Shown in pieces: positions 38,967 through 48,717 of a stretch of 64,000 nucleotides of DNA. This stretch comes from Mesobacillus boroniphilus JCM 21738 (lineage in GTDB: Bacteria > Bacillota > Bacilli > Bacillales > Cytobacillaceae). Below the pieces are notes generated by a model. It saw only the letters and a program-made list of their open reading frames with translations, was not told the DNA's origin and did not search any database. The DNA lies in assembly GCF_000517385.1 (NCBI RefSeq), contig NZ_BAUW01000001.1, positions 100,541 to 164,540 of the forward strand, written 5' to 3'. How positions within the stretch are numbered: the stretch's first letter is position 1; the number at the start of each line of letters is the position of its first letter. Position numbers and translations under genes: made by a program.

Positions 38967-39037
38967 ATTTTTCGCAAACCTAAATTTCAGAAAAGTATGA
39001 TAAGATAAATTAGAATGAAAAATATGGGGTGAAATTG

Positions 39038-40545
39038 ATGAGTGATGTAAAGCAGACGGAAAAGAAATTTTTGGATTATGTCAAAAAAATGGCTGCCTAT
39101 GGTGAGGCGCTTTCATTAATTTATTGGGATTTAAGGACAGGTGCTCCGAAAAAAGGAGCAGAGCAGCGTTCTGAAGTGATCGGTGTACTTTCTTCCGAGC
39201 TGTTTAACATGTCAACTTCAGAAGAAATGGCATCATACATAGCACGACTATCAAATGAACAAAGTTTATCTGAAATTATCCGTAAAACGCTGGATGAGTG
39301 CAGGAAGGATTATGACCGTAATAAAAAAATTCCTGCAGATGAATATCGTGATTTTGTGATTCTTCAATCAAAGGCAGAAACGGTTTGGGAAGAAGCCAAG
39401 GCTGAGTCCGATTTTGATATGTTCAGACCATACCTTGAAAAACTAGTGAAGACTACTAAGAGATTCATTGGTTACTGGGGATATGAGGGCAATAAATATA
39501 ATACTCTGCTAGATATGTATGAGCCCGGTGTCACTGTCGAGGTCCTGGACCAGGTATTTGGGGACCTTCGTGAAAAAATTGTCCCGCTCGTACAGCAAAT
39601 CTCCAGTTCAACAGCTAAGCCTGAAACAGGATTCTTGTTCAAGCACTTTCCAAAAGACAAGCAGCGTGGATTCAGCCTCGAAATCCTGAAACAAATGGGA
39701 TATGACTTTGATGCTGGACGTCTTGATGAAACGGTCCATCCTTTTGCTATGGGACTTAACCCTGGAGATGTAAGGGTTACAACGAAATATGATGAATTAG
39801 ATTTCCGGACAGCTGTTTTCGGTACAATTCATGAAGGCGGACACGCTCTTTATGAACAAAACATTTCTGAAGAGCTAGTCGGGACTCCTTTGAGTTCAGG
39901 CACTTCCATGGGAATCCATGAATCACAGTCGCTCTTCTATGAGACTTTGTTGGGCGCAATTACTCTTTCTGGAAGCACAACTACAGCTTGCTGCAGGAGC
40001 ATTCAGATGGTCAGTTTTCCGGAGTGGAAGTAGAGGATTTCTATCGTGCAGTCAATGAGTCCAAACCAAGCTTGATCCGGATTGAGGCAGATGAGCTAAC
40101 CTATCCTTTGCATGTAATGGTGCGATATGAGATTGAAAAAGGCTTGTTCAATGATGAAATAGAAGTAAAGGATCTTCCGCAGATCTGGAATGATAAATAT
40201 GAGCAGTATCTAGGAATCAGGCCTGGAAATGATGCAGAGGGAGTCCTGCAGGATGTCCACTGGGCAGGAGGCAGCTTCGGCTATTTCCCTTCATATGCTT
40301 TAGGCTACATGTATGCCGCACAGTTCAAGCATGCAATGCTGAAAGATCTACCGAATTATGAGGAATTGTTAGAACAAGGAAATCTTCAGCCGGTTAAAGA
40401 ATGGATGACGGAGAACGTCCATAAACATGGAAAAATGAAAAAACCCCTTGAGATTTTGACAGATGTAACAGGTGAGGGACTCAACGCCCAATACCTGGTA
40501 GATTACTTATACGAAAAATACAATAAGGTATATCAATTAGTCTAA
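39038..40545 (+). CDS. ypwA: M32-family metallocarboxypeptidase, one frame break
   Basis: Zinc carboxypeptidase (Taq type). LIYWDLRTGAPKKGAEQRSE near the N-terminus, the HEGGH zinc motif in GTIHEGGHALYEQN, and GIHESQS with a further ligand Glu. The first frame stops at 40033. Adding one A near 39944 gives YENFVGRNYSFWKHNYSLLQ and joins the rest (GSFGYFPSYALGYMYAAQF). Full length is about 503 residues, normal. ATG 39038 follows GGGGTGA. Corresponds to B. subtilis YpwA. Confidence 0.92.
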
Positions 40546-40617
40546 GATAAATATTTTTAAGGGCTTAGTAAAATAAGATGCAGTATTTCTGCCATCTTTT
40601 CTGTGTGGTGAAACCTA

Positions 40618-41523
40618 TTGTCCAGGAAATTGCCTTATATAATGATTGCATTTGCGGCCGCAATGTGGGGGCTGATTGGCTTTTTTGTTAAAGGCCTGAA
40701 TAATGCCGGGTTCAGTGCCATGGAGATTGTGGCCATACGTGTGTCGACCGCAGCCATTATTTTGATTTTGGTGGGCATTGCTTTTTACCGAAGTCATTTG
40801 AAAATCAGGTTGAAAGACTTGTATCTTTTTGTGGGGACAGGGATTTTAAGCATTGTGTTTTTTAATTGGTCTTATTTCACGGCAATCAACCTGATGAACA
40901 TCCCGATTGCTGTAGCTTTACTGTATACTTCTCCTGCTTTTGTTGCGGTTTTATCATTTCTTTTCCTGAAAGAAACCATTAACAGGAGGAAGCTGTTGGC
41001 GATTGTCATGACAGTCATCGGCTGTACACTTGCCGCAGGCATTACAGGACATGGTGGAACGTCCTTTTCTGTCTCAAGTATCCTTATTGGCCTAGGGGCA
41101 GGGTTCGGGTACGCTCTTTACAGTATTTTTGGCAAGATTGCATTAAGACGGTACCATCCTTTTACGGTAACTTTGTATACATTCCTTGTGGCTTCGGCTG
41201 CCCTGGTTCCGACAACTGGTATAGTCAGCAAGGCGGTTGTCCTTTTTTCTGGAGATGTGTGGCTTTATGCAATAGGGTTAGGGATTTTTCCGACTGTGGT
41301 TGCATATTTTGCATACTCCTGGGGCCTTGAAAGGACGGAAAGCAGTACTGCTGCAGTAGTTGCAACGCTGGAACCCGTCATTGCCACCATGCTGGGAATA
41401 TTGGTGTATGGTGACAGGCTTGGCGGTCTTCAGATACTCGGATCCGCGTTGATTATCATATCTGTAATATCTATCAATATCTCAATTCCCATGAGGAAGC
41501 AAAAAAAGAACTTCACAGTGTGA
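40618..41523 (+). CDS. EamA/RhaT-family DMT transporter
   Basis: 301 residues with ten predicted membrane helices in two EamA halves (MWGLIGFFVKGLNNAGFSAM; IGLGAGFGYALYSIFGKIAL; ATLEPVIATMLGILVYGD). TTG 40618 follows GGTGA. Probable metabolite or amino-acid efflux carrier. Substrate cannot be told from the sequence. It stands between ypwA and the asnS T-box, with a terminator behind it. Confidence 0.88.
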   Translation: MSRKLPYIMIAFAAAMWGLIGFFVKGLNNAGFSAMEIVAIRVSTAAIILILVGIAFYRSHLKIRLKDLYLFVGTGILSIVFFNWSYFTAINLMNIPIAVALLYTSPAFVAVLSFLFLKETINRRKLLAIVMTVIGCTLAAGITGHGGTSFSVSSILIGLGAGFGYALYSIFGKIALRRYHPFTVTLYTFLVASAALVPTTGIVSKAVVLFSGDVWLYAIGLGIFPTVVAYFAYSWGLERTESSTAAVVATLEPVIATMLGILVYGDRLGGLQILGSALIIISVISINISIPMRKQKKNFTV

Positions 41524-41588
41524 TTCAATCCCTTTTGACGTGGAGATTGAAAAAAAATAGCGAATAGTAAACGTACCAATTAACAGAG

Positions 41589-41621
41589 AAAGGAGCCTAA
41601 TTCAAACCCAAGCTCCTTTTT
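41589..41621 (+). terminator. Terminator after the EamA gene
   Basis: AAAGGAGC pairs with GCTCCTTT across a 15-base loop, then T residues. Confidence 0.75.
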
Positions 41622-41794
41622 ACTGTCCAAACTAAAGCATTTTGTAGTTTTGTAAATTGTTCCTCTGTAGAATGTACACCTTGTTTAAAAATGATTTTTA
41701 GGGAAAAAAGCAGATAAATCAGGGGGCAACTAGACAAAAGATTATGTTTTGTGATAAATTATTACAGTGAAAATCCTTTTTAAAACTACATATT

Positions 41795-42051
41795 TTTAAA
41801 TCGATGAAAAGGAAAGTAGTTTTTGCTATATTCGATAGCGAGCCGGGGGCGGTGGAAGCCTGGTGATGAAGCATAAATGAAGAACACCTTTGAGTTCTAA
41901 CCGAAAAGGGATTACTTAGTAGGATTAGACGTTACCAGCACGTTATAGACTGGGTTATGCAATAGTAAAGTTGGTCATTTTATGACAATTTGGGTGGTAC
42001 CGCGGAAGTTCAGCCTTTCGTCCCTTTTTTTAGGGATAGAAGGCTTTTTTT
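41795..42051 (+). promoter_or_regulatory. T-box riboswitch of asnS
   Basis: Leader that senses uncharged tRNA. The T-box core TGGGTGGTACCGCGG is at 41991-42005. A long Stem I region precedes it, with TTGAGTTCTAACCGAAAAGG whose AAC (41899-41901) is an asparagine specifier codon in the expected internal-loop context. The intrinsic terminator has arms AGCCTTTCGTCCC (42012-42024) and GGGATAGAAGGCT (42033-42045) followed by T residues. Uncharged tRNA-Asn would favour the antiterminator and allow asnS expression. The 5' boundary is approximate. Confidence 0.92.
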
Positions 42052-42082
42052 ATTGCGAAAAATTACCATGAGGAGGCTCTTT

Positions 42083-43474
42083 ATGATTAAGACTGTAGTA
42101 AAAGATTTATACAGAAATCAAGAAGATTTTAAGGACCAAACTGTTCAAATTACAGGATGGATCCGTACTCTTCGTGATTCCAAAACCATTGGATTTATGG
42201 AGTTGAACGATGGAACATTCTTTAAGAGTGTACAAGTTGTTTTCGAGGATACCCTTGATAACTTCAAAGAAATTACGAAGTTGCCTATCAGCTCTTCAGT
42301 TTTAGTAGAAGGTGAATTTGTTCCTACCCCTGAAATGAAACAGCCATTTGAAATTAAAGCGACAAAAATTGTCGTCGAGGGATTGTCGGATACAGATTAT
42401 CCTATACAAAAAAAGAGACATACCCTTGAATATTTGAGAACAATCGCTCATTTACGCCCGAGAGCCAACGCCTTCTCAGCGGTTTTCAGAGTAAGATCTC
42501 TTGCATCCTATGCCCTTCACAAATTCTTTCAGGACAAAGGGTTTGTTTATGTACATACACCGATCATTACCGGAAGCGATACAGAAGGAGCCGGGGAGAT
42601 GTTCCGTGTGACATCAATGGACCTGAACAAGCTTCCGAAAACAGAAGATGGAAAAGTGGATGACAGTGCAGATTTCTTCGGGAAAGAAACCAACTTAACC
42701 GTTAGCGGTCAATTAAACGTTGAAAGCTTTGCTCTTGCTTTCCGTAATGTGTATACTTTTGGACCGACCTTCAGAGCAGAAAATTCAAATACATCAAGAC
42801 ATGCCTCAGAATTCTGGATGATCGAGCCGGAGGTTGCCTTCGCAGAATTACCAGATATCATGGACCTTGGAGAAGAAATGGTCAAGTATGTCATTGATTA
42901 TGTTTTTGAACATGCACCAGAAGAAATGGCTTTCTTTAACAGCTTTATTGATAAGACGCTTATTGAAAGACTGCAGAATGCATTGGAATCCGATTTCGGA
43001 AGGGTTACTTATAGCGAAGCAGTTGAATTATTGAAGAATTCAGGTAAGGAATTTGAATACCCTGTTGAATGGGGTACGGATTTGCAAACCGAACATGAAC
43101 GTTATCTTAGTGAGGAAATTTACAAACGTCCTGTCTTCGTAACAGACTATCCGAAAGAAATCAAGGCATTTTATATGAGAGCGAATGAGGATGGCAAGAC
43201 AGTTGCCGCGACCGACCTTTTGGTTCCCGGAATTGGCGAGTTAATCGGCGGAAGCCAGCGTGAGGAAAGAGAAGAAGTCCTTGCTAATCGAATTAAAGAA
43301 CTTGGTATGTCGGAAGAAGATTACTGGTGGTATCTCGAGCTTAGAAAATACGGCAGCACAAAGCATTCTGGCTATGGAATTGGATTCGAACGACTTGTTA
43401 TGTATCTAACCGGAATGAAGAACATTCGCGATGTCATCCCATTCCCTCGTACACCAGGTAATGCAGAATTTTAA
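42083..43474 (+). CDS. asnS: Asparaginyl-tRNA synthetase
   Basis: Class IIb synthetase that charges tRNA-Asn. An N-terminal OB fold ([20 protein letters not shown]) is followed by motif 1, motif 2 ([20 protein letters not shown]) and motif 3 ([16 protein letters not shown]). 463 residues, with an insert around [20 protein letters not shown], unlike the ~430-residue B. subtilis enzyme, whose N-terminus also differs. ATG 42083 follows GAGGAGG. T-box-controlled, and 29 kb from the aspB-dnaD site where asnS normally lies. Probably a replacement by a different asnS lineage. Confidence 0.93.
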   Translation: MIKTVVKDLYRNQEDFKDQTVQITGWIRTLRDSKTIGFMELNDGTFFKSVQVVFEDTLDNFKEITKLPISSSVLVEGEFVPTPEMKQPFEIKATKIVVEGLSDTDYPIQKKRHTLEYLRTIAHLRPRANAFSAVFRVRSLASYALHKFFQDKGFVYVHTPIITGSDTEGAGEMFRVTSMDLNKLPKTEDGKVDDSADFFGKETNLTVSGQLNVESFALAFRNVYTFGPTFRAENSNTSRHASEFWMIEPEVAFAELPDIMDLGEEMVKYVIDYVFEHAPEEMAFFNSFIDKTLIERLQNALESDFGRVTYSEAVELLKNSGKEFEYPVEWGTDLQTEHERYLSEEIYKRPVFVTDYPKEIKAFYMRANEDGKTVAATDLLVPGIGELIGGSQREEREEVLANRIKELGMSEEDYWWYLELRKYGSTKHSGYGIGFERLVMYLTGMKNIRDVIPFPRTPGNAEF

Positions 43475-43498
43475 TTAAATAATTGTAAAAAATAAGAA

Positions 43499-43529
43499 GA
43501 ATAGGATGCTGATGCATTCTATTTTTTTT
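43499..43529 (+). terminator. Terminator of asnS
   Basis: AATAGGATGC / GCATTCTATT with one mismatch and a TGAT loop, then eight T residues. Confidence 0.8.
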
Positions 43530-43551
43530 GTAAATGCTGTTATAACACTAA

Positions 43552-43593
43552 AAAACAGGGTATGAAGTTTTTTGTAACTTCATACCCTGTTTT
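43552..43593. terminator. Second, bidirectional hairpin between asnS and cbaA
   Basis: Perfect 18-base stem (43552-43569 with 43576-43593) and a six-base loop. A and T runs flank it, so it ends the leftward oxidase operon. Confidence 0.9.
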
Positions 43594-43595
43594 GG

Positions 43596-45296
43596 TTAAT
43601 TTTTTGCTTTTATACTCAAAAGAGGACCTGTTAGTGATTTTTTAGAAGAATTTATATCCCTTCGACCAATCGGTGCATTTTCGATCATATCGATGAATGG
43701 TATCGTGTAAGCGAATAGAATCAAAAGAACCGTGATACCGAGCCATAGCTTCCAGTTTTCGAATACCATTGGAGTTTTCTCGGCTGCATCAGCAACTTCT
43801 CCAACAGGGAATTCTTCTTCCCCTTTAGGTGCGAAGAAAGCAAGGTTGATGAAAATGTAAAGCATCAGGATGATTCCAAGGAAAAGGATCGATCCGCCAA
43901 CTGCCTGTGCAACCTGATATGGGATCCACTCAGCAGCTTGCTCTGAACCGCCGTATGTTGAGAATGAAGAACGGCGTGGGGCTCCAAGCAGGCCGGCTGC
44001 GTGCATTGCGCCAGACATGAATGTCATACCGATTGCCCAAACAATACCCTGGATAATCGCAAGTTTATTCATGGCTTTTGTAAGTACCCTTCCAGTCAGG
44101 TGAGGGACAAGCCAATAAGAAATCCCGAAGAAAGTCAGGATAACAGAAGTCGCAAGAGTCAAATGGAAATGTCCTGTAACCCAGATTGTGTTGTGTACTA
44201 CCTGGTTCAACTGGTGGGAAGCGTTGATAAGTCCGCCAGCACCAGCAGGGATGAATGCAAGCATTCCGATGAACGGCACTGCGAAACGGGCATCTCCCCA
44301 AGGAAGCTTTTTCACCCATCCAAATAAGCCGGTAGATCCTTTTGAACGTCCAAACATTTCAAATGTCGCAAACAATGAGAATGCGGTCATCAATGATGGG
44401 ATAACAACAAGGAATGTTAAAATAACCTGAAGGAATTTCCAAGCTGGGTCAATACCTGGTTCCATCAACTGGTGGTGGAAACCTACTGGAATCGAGAACA
44501 ACAGGAACAGGATGAACGACATCCTTGCTAATGAATCAGAGAATATCTTTCCGCCAATGATTTTTGGCACGATTGCGTACCAGGCCATATATGCTGGCAA
44601 TAGCCAGAAATACACAAGAGGGTGGCCGAAATACCAGAATAATGTACGGCTGACCAACACATCTACACGCTCTACAAGGCCAAGTGACCAAGGAAGCAGC
44701 TGGAATAATACTGTAGCAGCGACACCAATCGTCGCTACAATCCACATAAGCGTATTGACAAGTGACATGAAAGTCAGCAGCGGGCTAGGCTTTCCAGGAT
44801 TAGCTTTTCTCCATGAAGAGTAAGCCATGATGATTGCGGCTCCGTCAATCCAGCTTCCGACGATAACAAGCGTAAGTCCTAAGTAAAAGAGTGCGTGTGC
44901 CTGCAATGGTGCGTAGAATGTATAAAGGACAGAAGCTTGGTTCGTCAGGATCATGACAGCAGCCATTACAGTACCGATCGTCATCGTCCAGAAACCAATC
45001 CAGCCAGTCTTACGCTGTTTATCAGTTAATGTTCCGGATGTTTTGCTCACTAGAGAGAGCTGGAATCCCATAATGAAAAATGTTGTTAGAACCAGTCCAA
45101 GTACGACACCATGGATCGTAAGGATCTGGTAATATCCAGTCCATGAAGGCAATTCGAATTTTCCTGAACGGACAAGTGTCTGGAGCAAACCTGCAAGACC
45201 GCCGATTGCAAGAGCGATGAAAGCGACATAAAAGTGGGCCATTGCCAATTTGCCGTCTCGGCGGTCAACAACTGTTTTTACTGATTTTGTATCCAT
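43596..45296 (-). CDS. cbaA: ba3/b(o/a)3-type cytochrome c oxidase subunit I
   Basis: B-type heme-copper oxygen reductase with high oxygen affinity. 566 residues, unbroken, 12-13 helices. CuB/tyrosine block YFGHPLVYFWLLPAY, His pair GFHHQLMEPGI, and heme ligands in HNTIWVTGHFHLTLA. The YFGHPLVYFW form is the ba3 (Thermus-like) signature, not the A-type HPEVY. It overlaps subunit II by one base and forms the operon IIa-II-I. A Fnr-type box lies ahead of the operon, so it probably serves respiration at low oxygen. Confidence 0.94.
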   Translation of the reverse strand: MDTKSVKTVVDRRDGKLAMAHFYVAFIALAIGGLAGLLQTLVRSGKFELPSWTGYYQILTIHGVVLGLVLTTFFIMGFQLSLVSKTSGTLTDKQRKTGWIGFWTMTIGTVMAAVMILTNQASVLYTFYAPLQAHALFYLGLTLVIVGSWIDGAAIIMAYSSWRKANPGKPSPLLTFMSLVNTLMWIVATIGVAATVLFQLLPWSLGLVERVDVLVSRTLFWYFGHPLVYFWLLPAYMAWYAIVPKIIGGKIFSDSLARMSFILFLLFSIPVGFHHQLMEPGIDPAWKFLQVILTFLVVIPSLMTAFSLFATFEMFGRSKGSTGLFGWVKKLPWGDARFAVPFIGMLAFIPAGAGGLINASHQLNQVVHNTIWVTGHFHLTLATSVILTFFGISYWLVPHLTGRVLTKAMNKLAIIQGIVWAIGMTFMSGAMHAAGLLGAPRRSSFSTYGGSEQAAEWIPYQVAQAVGGSILFLGIILMLYIFINLAFFAPKGEEEFPVGEVADAAEKTPMVFENWKLWLGITVLLILFAYTIPFIDMIENAPIGRRDINSSKKSLTGPLLSIKAKN

Positions 45297-45771
45297 TATT
45301 CTACCACCTCGATTTTAGACGACATCATGTGGTGGCCGACACCACAATACTCATTACAAACAATCAGGTAATCGCCAGCTTTATCAAACGTTGTGACATA
45401 CTCACTGATGTAGCCAGGCTCAAGCATCATGTTAATATTAGTGCCCGCAACCTGAAAGCCGTGAATGACATCCTTCGTAGTCGCGATCACTTTCACTTTA
45501 GCTCCTAATGGAACTTCTACCTGTCCAGGGTTGTAGGCAAATGCTGATGCTACGAAAACGAGTTCGTAATCCCACTCTTTTCCTTCAACCTTCTTCAGTC
45601 CCGGCTCGTTGAACGGTGCAGTAGTGTCTACTTTTTCAGGATTGATTGTTGCGAGACAGCTTGGAGCTGGTTGCCTAAATAAAAGGCACTGACTCCAATT
45701 ACACTTAGGAATACGATCAAGGTCGTAATTCCGAATATTAGCCAGATTTTTTCAAATTTATGAATGTGCAT
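45296..45771 (-). CDS. cbaB: ba3-type cytochrome c oxidase subunit II, one frame break
   Basis: ATG 45771 behind GGGGAGAAAG starts MHIHKFEKIWLIFGITT with one membrane helix. The frame then stops early. One G added near 45657 (GCTGGTCTCGC) joins it to ATINPEKVDTTAPFNEPGL and the cupredoxin domain. CuA ligands are present: His in DVIHGFQVAG and the CNEYCGVGHHMM block (two Cys, His, Met). The reconstructed ~158-residue size fits ba3 subunit II. It accepts electrons from cytochrome c. Confidence 0.88.
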
Positions 45772-45798
45772 AACATCTTTCTCCCCTTTTAGTCTCTC

Positions 45799-45947
45799 TT
45801 AAAAACGATCTACAAATAAGAAATAAACGCCTACCCAAGTGACAATTAAAAAGAATCCTAACAAGAAAACGGATGCAAGTGTTCCTTTCAAGGAAGATTG
45901 GTCTTCCACCTTCGTATGTGTTTTCTTCCCGATTCCAGCTGAGCCAT
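45799..45947 (-). CDS. cbaD: Cytochrome c oxidase subunit IIa, probable N-terminal frame break
   Basis: Single-helix subunit: SLKGTLASVFLLGFFLIVTW then VGVYFLFVDRF, the typical subunit IIa pattern. The open frame runs upstream without a convincing start. ATG 45947 behind GGAGTGG, with one extra G in the CCC run at 45928-45930, gives MAQLESGKKTHTKVED, a normal IIa start. GTG 45957 in the existing frame is the alternative. First gene of the oxidase operon. Confidence 0.72.
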
Positions 45948-46077
45948 TCCGGTCCACTCCCTTCGTATAAAATGTTCGTTTATAAATGATAAGTACATTC
46001 TCATAATACAAAACAATTTGGAAACGTAAATACGGTTTCAAACAGTTCACAAATTGTTCATACCTGATATATTTACT

Positions 46078-46120
46078 ATGTTAATGGTGAAAACGCGTCA
46101 ATACAGTGATTTAAGTCACA
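46078..46120 (-). promoter_or_regulatory. Fnr-type activated promoter of the ba3 oxidase operon
   Basis: On the minus strand TGTGA-CTTAAA-TCACT (46105-46120, 9 of 10 matches, centre 46112.5) lies 29.5 bp before TAACAT (46083-46078), a 4-of-6 -10 match. Same geometry as the hcp, norB and DUF2249 promoters. Confidence 0.62.
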
Positions 46121-46169
46121 TGGAACGAGGGGTAATTGTGAATAATCTGTGAAAACAAACATGTGAAAC

Positions 46170-46185
46170 AGTGAGCAAAATCACA
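46170..46185. promoter_or_regulatory. Second Fnr-type box upstream of the oxidase operon
   Basis: AGTGA-GCAAAA-TCACA, 9 of 10 matches to TGTGA-N6-TCACA, centre 46177.5, 65 bp from the first box. It could be an auxiliary site for the oxidase promoter or act on the rightward small gene at 46312. Confidence 0.55.
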
Positions 46186-46311
46186 AGCTAACAGATTGGG
46201 ATGTGATAGATCGACTTGACATTTTTAAAAAAGTAATAAAAAAACAGGAATCACCATTCAGCATGGAGCTAATAAACTAATAAAAAATGGATCTTTCAGG
46301 AAGTGGTATAT

Positions 46312-46437
46312 ATGCAAAAGTATTATTGTGAACATTGCCGTCTCATTTATGATGAAATGCGCTTATGTAAAAAATGTGGCCGAGCGGCGGAAAAACAAAT
46401 TTGGATTGAGGTACAAAAGCAGTCCAATGAAAAATAG
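46312..46437 (+). CDS. 41-residue zinc-ribbon-like protein
   Basis: MQKYYCEHCRLIYDEMRLCK then KCGRAAEKQIWIEVQKQ. Two Cys-x2-Cys pairs (6/9 and 19/22) form a minimal zinc ribbon. The ribosome site AGGAAGTGG is moderate. A TTGACA hexamer at 46216-46221 may be its -35. The stop is inside the following terminator. Function unknown. Confidence 0.65.
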   Translation: MQKYYCEHCRLIYDEMRLCKKCGRAAEKQIWIEVQKQSNEK

Positions 46438-46461
46438 CACCTGGTTTGGTGCTTTTTCTTT
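46435..46461 (+). terminator. Terminator of the 41-residue gene
   Basis: AGCACC / GGTGCT stem with a short TGGTTT loop, then TTTTTCTTTT. Confidence 0.75.
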
Positions 46462-46536
46462 TACCAGGCGAGTAAACCTGATTTTCCTGCGTATTATGTT
46501 AAAATTAAGTCACTTTAGAGCAGGAGGATGATGTGA

Positions 46537-47309
46537 ATGTTTTTGCCATCTTTTGATTTGAAGGGTAAAACAGCGGTAGTGACGGGTGCGGGAAGAGGGA
46601 TTGGCAGGGCGATTGCAATCGGGTTTGCTGAGGCTGGAGCAGATGTTGCCTTACTTGCACGAACGGAGGAAGATCTTAAGGAAACTTCATCGGTAATTGA
46701 AAAATTAGGGCATAAGACTCTCGTGCTCCCAACAGATGTAACAAATAGGGATCAAGTACATAAATCAATTTCAGCAGTACGCACTGAATGGGGAAAGATC
46801 GATATCCTGGTAAACAATGCGGGCATGAACATCCGTTCAAAGGCATTAGAGGCGACGGATGAAGAATGGCAAACAATCATGGATACCAATTTAAAATCAG
46901 CTTCATGATGTCCCAGGAAGCCGGAAAAGTCATGAAGGAACAGCAATCAGGAGGCAAAATCATCAATATCGCATCTGTAGCAGGGCAAGTAGCCCTCAGG
47001 ACCGGTGTTGTCTATGCAACAACTAAGGCAGCCTTAATGCAGATGACAAAAGTGCTAGCGATGGAATGGGGACAATACGGTATCAACGTGAATTCAATTG
47101 GTCCGTGGTATTTCAAAACACCCATGACTGAAAAGCTACTGGCAGATGAAGCGTATGTAGAAGACATCCTTGCAGTAACGCCGTTAAAGAGAATTGGAGA
47201 ATTGCCTGAGCTCATAGGACCAGTTGTCTTCCTAAGTTCTGACGCAGGAAACTATGTGACTGGCCAAACTTTATTCGTCGACGGAGGCATGACGATTCAC
47301 GGATTCTGA
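46537..47309 (+). CDS. Short-chain dehydrogenase/reductase, one frame break
   Basis: Classical SDR of ~257 residues: cofactor loop TGAGRGIG, NNAG, catalytic Ser in NIASVAGQ, YATTK (Tyr-x3-Lys), and the C-terminal FVDGGMTIHGF. The first frame ends at 46908. One T added at about 46902 (GCTTTCATGATG) joins it to AFMMSQEAGKVMKEQQ. ATG 46537 follows GCAGGAGG. Resembles 3-oxoacyl-ACP reductase or gluconate dehydrogenase types; the substrate is not evident. Confidence 0.88.
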
Positions 47310-47630
47310 TTAAGAGAAGGTAGAATTTTTCGCAATTGAAAAGGAGGCTCTTAATTAGACGGTATAAGGGAAGGATGCTGCTTTTACCCCCGAAAAAGGT
47401 CACTGACATGAATCTGTCGAAGACCAATCGATAGTCAACTGGTAAAGATTTTATAATGTATAAGGCAAGAGAGCATTGTATAATGAACTTGCACAGCAAC
47501 TCCTTCAAAACGTTAGGCTTTCCCCTGCTCTGGGGAAAGCTTTTTTTTGTTTTAGTCTAAGAGAGTTTGACTGTATACTCTCTGGGTAAATGGAAAAAGT
47601 AACCGTACATAGATGTGAGGAGAGTATAAC
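47310..47630. other. Intergenic stretch after the SDR gene
   Basis: About 320 bases. It contains AAAAGGAGG near 47339 that is not followed by a usable open frame, two TATAAT-like hexamers (about 47452 and 47480), and a strong terminator at 47517-47548. No gene or known RNA recognised. A short non-coding transcript from the 47480 promoter to the terminator is possible but unsupported. Confidence 0.4.
47517..47548 (+). terminator. Terminator upstream of bpsA
   Basis: Nine-base stem GCTTTCCCC / GGGGAAAGC, six-base loop, then eight T residues. Confidence 0.9.
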
Positions 47631-48716
47631 ATGCCAAGAGTCATATCCATTGCAGAAGCATTGCCGCCATTTAAAATAGAACAAGAAAAGGTAATGGATT
47701 TCGCAGAAAAGTTATTCAAGGAATCCTTCAAGGATATAAACAGGCTGCTCACCGTTTTCCAGAACGGCCAAATCGAGAAACGCCATTTTGCAAAAGACCT
47801 TGATTGGTTCGTAAAGGACCATACTTTTGAAGAGAAGAACAATGCCTATATCGAGGCAGCTGTGGATCTTGGGTCAAAAGCGATCTTGAATTGCCTTAAG
47901 AGTGATGTATTTTTAAAAGACGAAGTCCATCTTGAAGAGATCGATGCTATTTTTACTATCAGCAGCACAGGTGTGTCGACTCCTAGCATTGATGCGAGAA
48001 TTATGAATATCCTGCCATCATCTCAATATACTAAAAGGATTCCCATTTGGGGCCTCGGTTGTGCAGGTGGTGCTTCAGGGCTCTCACGTGCATATGAGTA
48101 CTGCCTGGCCTACCCGCAGGCAAAAGTTCTTGTACTATCAATCGAATTATGCAGTTTAACCTTCCAGCGGAACGATCGATCAAAAAGCAATCTGATTGGA
48201 ACTTCATTGTTTGCGGACGGGGTTGCCTGCGCCCTGGTCTGTGGTGATGATTCTGGCTATGGAAATATAATGAAAAAAGATTCTGCACCTAATATTATCG
48301 GCACACAGTCCACCACGATGCCTGACTCTGAAGATGTTATGGGATGGGAAGTGAAAAATGAGGGACTGTATGTTGTGTTTTCGAAGGATATACCGACGAT
48401 AATTGAAAACTGGCTTCAGCCAAATGTCTTAAGGTTTTTAAATACCAATGGTCTTGACGTTACAGATCTTGATCATTTTATTGCGCATCCAGGAGGTAAG
48501 AAAGTATTGGAAGCCTACGTTTCAGCTATGAAATTCCCTGGAAAAATGACCGAGACTTCCCTGAACGTCTTAAAAGAATATGGGAATATGTCTTCAGCGA
48601 CCATACTATATGTATTAAAAAGGTTCATGGAGACTGCGGAGGCAGGCGATCTAGGACTTGGTGCTGCACTCGGCCCAGGTTTTAGCTCGGAATTGTTATT
48701 GATGAGGTGGGAATAA
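47631..48716 (+). CDS. bpsA: Type III polyketide synthase BpsA
   Basis: Chalcone-synthase-like enzyme that in B. subtilis makes long-chain alkylpyrones and resorcinols from fatty acyl-CoA and malonyl-CoA. The catalytic triad is visible: Cys in GLGCAGGASGL, His in FIAHPGGKKVLEAY, Asn in EYGNMSSATILYVL. 361 residues, unbroken. It is followed two bases later by bpsB, the usual pair. Confidence 0.94.
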   Translation: MPRVISIAEALPPFKIEQEKVMDFAEKLFKESFKDINRLLTVFQNGQIEKRHFAKDLDWFVKDHTFEEKNNAYIEAAVDLGSKAILNCLKSDVFLKDEVHLEEIDAIFTISSTGVSTPSIDARIMNILPSSQYTKRIPIWGLGCAGGASGLSRAYEYCLAYPQAKVLVLSIELCSLTFQRNDRSKSNLIGTSLFADGVACALVCGDDSGYGNIMKKDSAPNIIGTQSTTMPDSEDVMGWEVKNEGLYVVFSKDIPTIIENWLQPNVLRFLNTNGLDVTDLDHFIAHPGGKKVLEAYVSAMKFPGKMTETSLNVLKEYGNMSSATILYVLKRFMETAEAGDLGLGAALGPGFSSELLLMRWE

Positions 48717-48717
48717 C

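Noticed and set aside
41990..42082. Upstream extension of the asnS frame into the T-box
   Set aside because: The extra 31 codons are made of the T-box core and terminator; ATG 42083 has a proper ribosome site.
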